Below are positions 49,950-61,778 of a stretch of DNA of 64,000 nucleotides, piece after piece. The notes beneath the pieces were generated by a model. It saw only the letters and a program-made list of their open reading frames with translations. It was not told where the DNA came from and searched no databases. Each line of letters starts with the position of its first letter. The stretch's first letter is position 1. Source of the DNA: Saposhnikovia divaricata (lineage: Eukaryota; Streptophyta; Magnoliopsida; Apiales; Apiaceae); contig CM071599.1 in the NCBI GenBank assembly GCA_036435485.1, positions 186,001 to 250,000 of the forward strand. Reading direction: 5' to 3'. Position numbers and translations under genes: made by a program.

Positions 49950-52900
49950 CAAAGGGGCTAGTACATAGGATATTGTTAAAAATCAAGTCAAACCATTTTG
50001 TGGATATTTTTACATATTTTGTTCCTATCGGTTATTGAAATTCAACAAAATTTTATTTGACGCGGGTCGAACCTGAATCGGAGCTGATATGATCGAAACT
50101 CGGTTTTCGGATAATCCTCAAAGTGGTTAGTACACGGGATATTGTTAAAAATCGAGTCGGACCATTTTAGGGATATTTTTACATATTTTGTTCCAATGGG
50201 TTATTGGAATTCAACGATATTGTATTTGACGCAATTCGGAACTGAATCGGAGCTGATATAGTCAAAACTTGGTTTTTGGATAATCCTCCAAGGGGTTAGT
50301 ACACGGGAAATTGTTAAAAATTGAGTCGGACCATTTTGTGGATATTTTTACATATTTTGTTCCTATGGTTTATTGGAATTCAACGAAATTTTATTTGACG
50401 CAATTCGGACCGGAATCGGAGCTGATATGATCGAAACTCGGTTTTCGGAAAATTCTCAAAGGGGTTAGTACACGGGATATTGTTAAAAATCAAGTCGGAC
50501 CATTTTGTGGATATTTTTACATATTTTGTTCCTATGGGTTATTGAAATTCAAAAAAATTTTATTTGACGCGGGTCGAACCTGAATCGGAGCTGATATGAT
50601 CGAAACTCGGTTTTCGGAAAATTCTCAAAGGGGTTAGTACACGGGATATTGTTAAAAATCGAGTCGGACCATTTTGTGGATATTTTTACATATTTTGTTC
50701 CTATGGGTTATTGAAATTCAACAAAATTTTATTTGACGCGGGTCGAACCTGAATCGGAGCTGATATGATCGAAACTCGGGTTTCGGAAAATTCTCAAAGG
50801 GGTTAGTACACGGGATATTGTTAAAAACCAAGTCAGACCATTTTGTGGATATTCTTACATATTTTGTTCCTATGGGTTATTGAAATTCAACAAAATTTTA
50901 TTTGACGCGGGTCGAACCTGAATCGGAGCTGATATGATCGAAACTCGGTTTTCGGATAATCCTCAAAGTGGTTAGTACACGGGATATTGTTAAAAATCGA
51001 GTCGGACCATTTTAGGGATATTTTTACATATTTTGTTCCTATGGGTTATTGGAATTCAACGATATTGTATTTGACGCAATTCGGAACTGAATCGGAGCTG
51101 ATATAGTCAAAACTCGGTTTTTGGATAATCCTCAAAGGGGTTAGTACACGGGAAATTGTTAAAAATTGAGTCGGACCATTTTGTGGATATTTTTACATAT
51201 TTTGTTCCTATGGGTTATTGGAATTCTGCGAAATTTTATTTGACGCAATTCGGACCGGAATCGGAGCTGATATGATCGAAACTCGGTTTTCGGAAAATTC
51301 TCAAAGGGGTTAGTACACGGGATATTGTTAAAAATAAAGTCGGACCATTTTGTGGATATTTTTACATATTTTGTTCCTATGGGTTATTGAAATTCAACAA
51401 AATTTTATTTGACGCGGGTCGAACCTGAATCGGAGCTGATATGATCGAAACTCGGTTTTCGGATAATCCTCAAAGTGGTTAGTACACGGGATATTGTTAA
51501 AAATCGAGTCGGACCATTTTAGGGATATTTTTACATATTTTGTTCCTATGGGTTATTGGAATTCAACGATATTGTATTTGACGCAATTCGGAACTGAATA
51601 GGAGCTGATATAGTCAAAACTCGGTTTTTGGATAATCCTCAAAGGGGTTAGTACACGGGAAATTGTTAAAAATTGAGTCGGACTATTTTGTGGATATTTT
51701 TACATATTTTGTTCCTATGGGTTATAGGAATTCAACGAAATTTTATTTAACGTAATTCGGACTGGAATCGGAGCTGATATGATCGAAACTCGGTTTTCGG
51801 AAAATTCTCAAAGGGGTTAGTACATAGGATATTGTTAAAAATCAAGTCGGACCATTTTGTGGATATTTTTACATATTTTGTTCCTATCGGTTATTGAAAT
51901 TCAACAAAATTTTATTTGACGCGGGTCGAACCTGAATCGGAGCTGATATGATCGAAACTCGGTTTTCGGATAATCCTCAAAGTGGTTAGTACACGGGATA
52001 TTGTTAAAAATCGAGTTGGACCATTTTAGGGATATTTTTACATATTTTGTTCCAATGGGTTATTGGAATTCAACGATATTGTATTTGACGCAATTCGGAA
52101 CTGAATCGGAGCTGATATAGTCAAAACTCGGTTTTTGGATAATCCTCCAAGGGGTTAGTACACGGGAAATTGTTAAAAATTGAGTCGGACCATTTTGTGG
52201 ATATTTTTACATATTTTGTTCCTATGGTTTATTGGAATTCAACGAAATTTTATTTGACGCAATTCGGACCGGAATCGGAGCTGATATGATCGAAACTCGG
52301 TTTTCGGAAAATTCTCAAAGGGGTTAGTACACGGGATATTGTTAAAAATCAAGTCAGACCATTTTGTGGATATTTTTACATATTTTGTTCCTATGGGTTA
52401 TTGAAATTCAAAAAAATTTTATTTGACGCGGGTCGAACCTGAATCGGAGCTGATATGATCGAAACTCGGTTTTCGGAAAATTCTCAAAGGGGTTAGTACA
52501 CGGGATATTGTTAAAAATCGAGTCGGACCATTTTGTGGATATTTTTACATATTTTGTTCCTATGGGTTATTGAAATTCAACAAAATTTTATTTGACGCGG
52601 GTCGAACCTGAATCGGAGCTGATATGATCGAAACTCGGGTTTCGGAAAATTCTCAAAGGGGTTAGTACACGGGATATTGTTAAAAACCAAGTCAGACCAT
52701 TTTGTGGATATTCTTACATATTTTGTTCCTATGGGTTATTGAAATTCAACAAAATTTTATTTGACGCGGGTCGAACCTGAATCGGAGCTGATATGATCGA
52801 AACTCGGTTTTCGGATAATCCTCAAAGTGGTTAGTACACGGGATATTGTTAAAAATCGAGTCGGACCATTTTAGGGATATTTTTACATATTTTGTTCCTA

Positions 52901-55526
52901 TGGGTTATTGGAATTCAACGATATTGTATTTGACGCAATTCGGAACTGAATCGGAGCTGATATAGTCAAAACTCGGTTTTTGGATAATCCTCAAAGGGGT
53001 TAGTACACGGGAAATTGTTAAAAATTGAGTCGGACCATTTTGTGGATATTTTTACATATTTTGTTCCTATGGGTTATTGGAATTCAACGAAATTTTATTT
53101 GACGCAATTCGGAACGGAATCGGAGCTGATATGATCGAAACTCGGTTTTCGGAAAATTCTCAAAGGGGTTAGTACACGGGATATTGTTAAAAATAAAGTC
53201 GGACCATTTTGTGGATATTTTTACATATTTTGTTCCTATGGGTTATTGAAATTCAACAAAATTTTATTTGACGCGGGTCGAACCTGAATCGGAGCTGATA
53301 TGATCGAAACTCGGTTTTCGGATAATCCTCAAAGTGGTTAGTACACGGGATATTGTTAAAAATCGAGTCGGACCATTTTAGGGATATTTTTACATATTTT
53401 GTTCCTATGGGTTATTGGAATTCAACGATATTGTATTTGACGCAATTCGGAACTGAATAGGAGCTGATATAGTCAAAACTCGGTTTTTGGATAATCCTCA
53501 AAGGGGTTAGTACACGGGAAATTGTTAAAAATTGAGTCGGACTATTTTGTGGATATTTTTACATATTTTGTTCCTATGGGTTATAGGAATTCAACGAAAT
53601 TTTATTTAACGCAATTCGGACTGGAATCGGAGCTGATATGATCGAAACTCGGTTTTCGGAAAATTCTCAAAGGGGTTAGTACATAGGATATTGTTAAAAA
53701 TCAAGTCGGACCATTTTGTGGATATTTTTACATATTTTGTTCCTATCGGTTATTGAAATTCAACAAAATTTTATTTGACGCGGGTCGAACCTGAATCGGA
53801 GCTAATATGATCGAAACTCGGTTTTCGGATAATCCTCAAAGTGGTTAGTACACGGGATATTGTTAAAAATCGAGTTGGACCATTTTAGGGATATTTTTAC
53901 ATATTTTGTTCCAATGGGTTATTGGAATTCAACGATATTGTATTTGACGCAATTCGGAACTGAATCGGAGCTGATATAGTCAAAACTCGGTTTTTGGATA
54001 ATCCTCCAAGGGGTTAGTACACGGGAAATTGTTAAAAATTGAGTCGGACCATTTTGTGGATATTTTTACATATTTTGTTCCTATGGTTTATTGGAATTCA
54101 ACGAAATTTTATTTAACGCAATTCGGACCGGAATCGGAGCTGATATGATCGAAACTCGGTTTTCGGAAAATTCTCAAAGGGGTTAGTACACGGGATATTG
54201 TTAAAAATCAAGTCGGACCATTTTGTGGATATTTTTACATATTTTGTTCCTATGGGTTATTGAAATTCAAAAAAATTTTATTTGACGCGGGTCGAACCTG
54301 AATCGGAGCTGATATGATCGAAACTCGGTTTTCGGAAAATTCTCAAAGGGATTTGTACACGGGATATTGTTAAAAATCGAGTCGGACCATTTTGTGGATA
54401 TTTTTACATATTTTGTTCCTATGGGTTATTGAAATTCAACAAAATTTTATTTGACGCGGGTCGAACCTGAATCGGAGCTGATATGATCGAAACTCGGGTT
54501 TCGGAAAATTCTCAAAGGGGTTAGTACACGGGATATTGTTAAAAACCAAGTCAGACCATTTTGTGGATATTCTTACATATTTTGTTCCTATGGGTTATTG
54601 AAATTCAACAAAATTTTATTTGACGCGGGTCGAACCTGAATCGGAGCTGATATGATCGAAACTCGGTTTTCGGATAATCCTCAAAGTGGTTAGTACACGG
54701 GATATTGTTAAAAATCGAGTCGGACCATTTTAGGGATATTTTTACATATTTTGTTCCTATGGGTTATTGGAATTCAACGATATTGTATTTGACGCAATTC
54801 GGAACTGAATCGGAGCTGATATAGTCAAAACTCGGTTTTTGGATAATCCTCAAAGGGGTTAGTACACGGGAAATTGTTAAAAATTGAGTCGGACCATTTT
54901 GTGGATATTTTTACATATTTTGTTCCTATGGGTTATTGGAATTCAACGAAATTTTATTTGACGCAATTCGGACCGGAATCGGAGCTGATATGATCGAAAC
55001 TCGGTTTTCGGAAAATTCTCAAAGGGGTTAGTACACGGGATATTGTTAAAAATAAAGTCGGACCATTTTGTGGATATTTTTACATATTTTGTTCCTATGG
55101 GTTATTGAAATTCAACAAAATTTTATTTGACGCGGGTCGAACCTGAATCGGAGCTGATATGATCGAAACTCAGTTTTCGGATAATCCTCAAAGTGGTTAG
55201 TACACGGGATATTGTTAAAAATCGAGTCGGACCATTTTAGGGATATTTTTACATATTTTGTTCCTATGGGTTATTGGAATTCAACGATATTGTATTTGAC
55301 GCAATTCGGAACTGAATAGGAGCTGATATAGTAAAAACTCGGTTTTTGGATAATCCTCAAAGGGGTTAGTACACGGGAAATTGTTAAAAATTGAGTCGGA
55401 CTATTTTGTGGATATTTTTACATATTTTGTTCCTATGGGTTATTGGAATTCAACGAAATTTTATTTAACGCAATTCGGACTGGAATCGGAGCTGATATGA
55501 TCGAAACTCGGTTTTCGGAAAATTCT
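49950..55526 (+). repeat. Three tandem 11-mer HOR units (1859 bp each)
   Basis: Units at 49950, 51809 and 53668, each bounded by ACATAGG-type B4 monomers. The first shares CAAAACTTGG (50263) with 45362 and so belongs to the same lineage. The second and third share AATCGAGTTGGACC in C''. Private changes include GGAATTCTGCGAAA at 51222. Confidence 0.85.
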
Positions 55527-58229
55527 CAAAGGGGTTAGTACATAGGATATTGTTAAAAATCAAGTCGGACCATTTTGTGGATATTTTTACATATTTTGTT
55601 CCTATGGGTTATTGAAATTCAACAAAATTTATTTGACGCGGGTCGAACCTGAATCGGAGCTGATATGATCGAAACTCGGTTTTCGGAAAATTCTCAAAGG
55701 GGTTAGTACACGGGATATTGTTAAAAATCGAGTCAGACCATTTTGTGGATATTTTTACATATTTTGTTCCTATGGGTTATTGAAATTCAACAAAATTTTA
55801 TTTGACGCGGGTCGAACCTGAATCGGAGCTGATATGATCGAAACTCGGGTTTCGGAAAATTCTCAAAGGGGTTAGTACACGTGATATTGTTAAAAACCAA
55901 GTCAGACCATTTTGTGGATATTTTTACATATTTTGTTCCTATGGGTTATTGAAATTCAACAAAATTTTATTTGACGCGGGTCGAACCTGAATCGGAGCTG
56001 ATATGATCGAAACTCGGTTTTCGGATAATCCTCAAAGTGGTTAGTACACGGGATATTGTTAAAAATCGAGTCGGACCATTTTAGGGATATTTTTACATAT
56101 CTTGTTCCTATGGGTTATTGGAATTCAACGATATTGTATTTGACGCAATTCGGAACTGAATTGGAGCTGATATAGTCAAAACTCGGTTTTTGGATAATCC
56201 TCAAAGGGGTTAGTACACGGGAAATTGTTAAAAATTGAGTCGGACCATTTTGTGGATATTTTTACATATTTTGTTCCTATGGGTTATTGGAATTCGACGA
56301 AATTTTATTTGACGCAATTCGGACCGGAATCGGAGCTGATATGATCGAAACTCGGTTTTCGGAAAATTCTCAAAGGGGTTAGTACACGGGATATTGTTAA
56401 AAATCAAGTCGGACCATTTTGTGGATATTTTTACATATTTTGTTCCTATGGGTTATTGAAATTCAACAAAATTTTATTTGACGCGGGTCGAACCTGAATC
56501 GGAGCTGATATGATCGAAACTCGGTTTTCGGATAATCCTCAAAGTGGTTAGTACACGGGATATTGTTAAAAATCGAGTCGGACCATTTTAGGGATATTTT
56601 TACATATTTTGTTCCTATGGGTTATTGGAATTCAACGATATTGTATTTGACGCAATTCGGAACTGAATCGGAGCTGATATAGTCAAAACTCGGTTTTTGG
56701 ATAATCCTCAAAGGCGTTAGTACACGGGAAATTGTTAAAAATTGAGTCGGACCATTTTGTGGATATTTTTACATATTTTGTTCCTATGGGTTATTGGAAT
56801 TCAACGAAATTTTATTTAACGCAATTCGGACTGGAATCGGAGCTGATATGATCGAAACTCGGTTTTCGGAAAATTCTCAAAGGGGTTAGTACATAGGATA
56901 TTGTTAAAAATCAAGTCGGACCATTTTGTGGATATTTTTACATATTTTGTTCCTATGGGTTATTGAAATTCAACAAAATTTTATTTGACGCGGGTCGAAC
57001 CTGAATCGGAGCTGATATGATCGAAACTCGGTTTTCGGAAAATTCTCAAAGGGGTTAGTACACGAGATATTGTTAAAAATCGAGTCGGACCATTTTGTGG
57101 ATATTTTTACATATTTTGTTCCTATGGGTTATTGAAATTCAACAAAATTTTATTTGACGCGGGTCGAACCTGAATCGGAGCTGATATGATCGAAACTCGG
57201 GTTTCGGAAAATTCTCAAAGGGGTTAGTACACGTGATATTGTTAAAAACCAAGTCAGACCATTTTGTGGATATTTTTACATATTTTGTTCCTATGGGTTA
57301 TTGAAATTCAACAAAATTTTATTTGACGCGGGTCGAACCTGAATCGGAGCTGATATGATCGAAACTCGGTTTTCGGATAATCCTCAAAGTGGTTAGTACA
57401 CGGGATATTGTTAAAAATCGAGTCGGACCATTTTAGGGATATTTTTACATATTTTGTTCCTATGGGTTATTGGAATTCAACGATATTGTATTTGACGCAA
57501 TTCGGAACTGAATTGGAGCTGATATAGTCAAAACTCGGTTTTTGGATAATCCTCAAAGGGGTTAGTACACGGGAAATTGTTAAAAATTGAGTCGGACCAT
57601 TTTGTGGATATTTTTACATATTTTGTTCCTATGGGTTATTGGAATTCGACGAAATTTTATTTGACGCAATTCGGACCGGAATCGGAGCTGATATGATCGA
57701 AACTCGGTTTTCGGAAAATTCTCAAAGGGGTTAGTACACGGGATATTGTTAAAAATCAAGTCGGACCATTTTGTGGATATTTTTACATATTTTGTTCCTA
57801 TGGGTTATTGAAATTCAACAAAATTTTATTTGACCCGGGTCGAACCTGAATCGGAGCTGATATGATCGAAACTCCGTTTTCGGATAATCCTCAAAGTGGT
57901 TAGTACACGGGATATTGTTAAAAATCGAGTCGGACCATTTTAGGGATATTTTTACATATTTTGTTCCTATGGGTTATTGGAATTCAACGATATTGTATTT
58001 GACGCAATTCGGAACTGAATCGGAGCTGATATAGTCAAAACTCGGTTTTTGGATAATCCTCAAAGGGGTTAGTACACGGGAAATTGTTAAAAATTGAGTC
58101 GGACCATTTTGTGGATATTTTTACATATTTTGTTCCTATGGTTTATTGGAATTCAACGAAATTTTATTTGACGCAATTCGGACCGGAATCGGAGCTGATA
58201 TGATCGAAACTCGGTTTTCGGAAAATTCT
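55527..58229 (+). repeat. Tandem 8-mer (1351 + 1352 bp) with left-domain variants
   Basis: Units begin at 55527 and 56878: B4 D E C A B C then A. Both share ACACGTGATATTG (55879, 57231) and the left-domain pair GAACTGAATTGG plus ATTCGACGAAA. The first monomer is 168 bp (AACAAAATTTATTTG lacks one T near 55629). The last monomer differs, A' in the first unit and A'' in the second. Confidence 0.8.
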
Positions 58230-58567
58230 CAAAGGGGTTAGTACACGGGATATTGTTAAAAATCGAGTTGGACCATTTTGTGGATATTTTTACATATTTT
58301 GTTCCTATGGGTTATTGAAATTCAACAAAATTTTATTTGACGCGGGTCGAACCTGAATCGGAGCTGATATGATCGAAACTCGGGTTTCGGAAAATTCTCA
58401 AAGGGGTTAGTACACGGGATATTGTTAAAAACCAAGTCGGACCATTTTGTGGATATTTTTACATATTTTGTTCCTATGGGTTATTGAAATTCAACAAAAT
58501 TTTATTTGACGCGGGTCGAACCTGAATCGGAGCTGATATGATCGAAACTCGGTTTTCGGATAATCCT

Positions 58568-58736
58568 CAAAGTGGTTAGTACACGGGATATTGTTAAAAA
58601 TCGAGTCGGACCATTTTAGGGATATTTTTACATATTTTGTTCCTATGGGTTATTGGAATTCAACGATATTGTATTTGACGCAATTCGGACCGGAATCAGA
58701 GCTGATATGATCGAAACTTGGTTTTCGGAAAATTCT
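58568..58736 (+). repeat. Chimeric monomer C/A
   Basis: C head (AAAGTGG, ATTTTAGGG, GATATTGTATTTG) with A tail (CGGACCGGAATCAGAGC, GATATGATCGAAACTTGG). It is one of several C/A fusions in the window (compare 9650, 12016 and 61441). Confidence 0.72.
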
Positions 58737-59074
58737 CAAAGGGGTTAGTACACGGGATATTGTTAAAAATAAAGTCGGACCATTTTGTGGATATTTTTAC
58801 ATATTTTGTTCCTATGGGTTATTGAAATTCAACAAAATTTTATTTGACGCGGGTCGAACCTGAATCGGAGCTGATATGATCGAAACTCGGTTTTCGGAAA
58901 ATTCTCAAAGGGGTTAGTACATAGGATATTGTTAAAAATCAAGTCGGACCATTTTGTGGATATTTTTACATATTTTGTTCCTATCGGTTATTGAAATTCA
59001 ACAAAATTTTATTTCACGCGGGTCGAACCTGAATCGGAGCTGATATGATCGAAACTCGGTTTTCGGATAATCCT

Positions 59075-61440
59075 CAAAGTGGTTAGTACACGGGATATTG
59101 TTAAAAATCGAGTCGGACCATTTTAGGGATATTTTTACATATTTTGTTCCTATGGGTTATTGGAATTCAACGATATTGTATTTGATGCAATTCGGAACTG
59201 AATCGGAGCTGATATAGTCAAAACTCGGTTTTTGGATAATCCTCAAAGGGGTTAGTACACGGGAAATTGTTAAAAATTGAGTCGGATCATTTTGTGGATA
59301 TTTTTACATATTTTGTTCCTATGGGTTATTGGAATTCAACGAAATTTTATTTGACGCAATTCGGACCGGAATCGGAGCTGATATGATCGAAACTCGGTTT
59401 TCGGAAAATTCTCAAAGGGGTTAGTACACGGGATATTGTTAAAAATAAAGTCGGACCATTTTGTGGATATTTTTACATATTTTGTTCCTATGGGTTATTG
59501 AAATTCAACAAAATTTTATTTGACGCGGGTCGAACCTGAATCGGAGCTGATATGATCGAAACTCGGTTTTCGGATAATCCTCAAAGTGGTTAGTACACGG
59601 GATATTGTTAAAAATCGAGTCGGACCATTTTAGGGATATTTTTACATATTTTGTTCCTATGGGTTATTGGAATTCAACGAAATTTTATTTAACGCAATTC
59701 GGACTGGAATCGGAGCTGATATGATCGAAACTCGGTTTTCGGAAAATTCTCAAAGGGGTTAGTACATAGGATATTGTTAAAAATCAAGTCGGACCATTTT
59801 GTGGATATTTTTACATATTTTGTTCCTATGGGTTGTTGAAATTCAAAAAAATTTTATTTGACGCGGGTCGAACCTGAATCGGAGCTGATATGATCGAAAC
59901 TCGGTTTTCGGAAAATTCTCAAAGGGGTTAGTACACGGGATATTGTTAAAAATTGAGTCGGACCATTTTGTGGATATTTTTACATATTTTGTTCCTATGG
60001 GTTATTGAAATTCAACAAAATTTTATTTGACGCGGGTCGAACCTGAATCGGAGCTGATATGATCGAAACTCGGGTTTCGGAAAATTCTCAAAGGGGTTAG
60101 TACACGGGATATTGTTAAAAACCAAGTCAGACCATTTTGTGGATATTCTTACATATTTTGTTCCTATGGGTTATTGAAATTCAACAAAATTTTATTTCAC
60201 GCGGGTCGAACCTGAATCGGAGCTGATATGATCGAAACTCGGTTTTCGGATAATCCTCAAAGTGGTTAGTACACGGGATATTGTTAAAAATCGAGTCGGA
60301 CCATTTTAGGGATATTTTTACATATTTTGTTCCTATGGGTTATTGGAATTCAACGATATTGTATTTGATGCAATTCGGAACTGAATCGGAGCTGATATAG
60401 TCAAAACTCGGTTTTTGGATAATCCTCAAAGGGGTTAGTACACGGGAAATTGTTAAAAATTGAGTCGGATCATTTTGTGGATATTTTTACATATTTTGTT
60501 CCTATGGGTTATTGGAATTCAACGAAATTTTATTTGACGCAATTCGGACCGGAATCGGAGCTGATATGATCGAAACTCGGTTTTCGGAAAATTCTCAAAG
60601 GGGTTAGTACACGGGATATTGTTAAAAATAAAGTCGGACCATTTTGTGGATATTTTTACATATTTTGTTCCTATGGGTTATTGAAATTCAACAAAATTTT
60701 ATTTGACGCGGGTCGAACCTGAATCGGAGCTGATATGATCGAAACTCGGTTTTCGGATAATCCTCAAAGTGGTTAGTACACGGGATATTGTTAAAAATCG
60801 AGTCGGACCATTTTAGGGATATTTTTACATATTTTGTTCCTATGGGTTATTGGAATTCAACGATATTGTATTTGACTCAATTCGGAACTGAATCGGAGCT
60901 GATATAGTCAAAACTCGGTTTTTGGATAATCCTCAAAGGGGTTAGTACACGGGAAATTGTTAAAAATTGAGTCGGACCATTTTGTGGATATTTTTACATA
61001 TTTTGTTCCTATGGTTTATTGGAATTCAACGAAATTTTATTTGACGCAATTCGGACCGGAATCGGAGCTGATATGATCGAAACTCGGTTTTCGGAAAATT
61101 CTCAAAGGGGTTAGTACACGGGATATTGTTAAAAATCGAGTCGGACCATTTTGTGGATATTTTTACATATTTTGTTCCCATGGGTTATTGAAATTCAACA
61201 AAATTTTATTTGACGCGGGTCGAACCTGAATCGGAGCTGATATGATCGAAACTCGGGTTTCGGAAAATTCTCAAAGGGGTTAGTACACGGGATATTGTTA
61301 AAAACCAAGTCAGACCATTTTGTGGATATTTTTTCATATTTCGTTCCTATGGGTTATTGAAATTCAACAAAATTTTATTTGACGCGGGTCGAACCTGAAT
61401 CGGAGCTGATATGATCGAAACTCGGTTTTCGGATAATCCT
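59075..61440 (+). repeat. 7-mer duplication (1183-bp offset)
   Basis: Monomers from 59075 recur from 60258: C with TTTGATGCAATTC, A with GTCGGATCATTTTG, and B3. The monomer before each copy ends ATTTCACGCGGG (59011, 60194). The C/A' chimera at 59582-59750 separates the two copies. Confidence 0.78.
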
Positions 61441-61778
61441 CAAAGTGGTTAGTACACGGGATATTGTTAAAAATCGAGTCGGACCATTTTAGGGATATTT
61501 TTACATATTTTGTTCCTATGGGTTATTGGAATTCAACGATATTGTATTTGACGCAATTCGGACCGGAATCGGAGCTGATATGATCGAAACTCGGTTTTCG
61601 GAAAATTCTCAAAGGGGTTAGTACACGGGATATTGTTAAAAATCGAGTCGGACCATTTTGTGGATATTTTTACATATTTTGTTCCTATGGGTTATTGAAA
61701 TTCAACAAAATTTTATTTGACGCGGGTCGAACCTGAATCGGAGCTGATATGATCGAAACTCGGGTTTCGGAAAATTCT

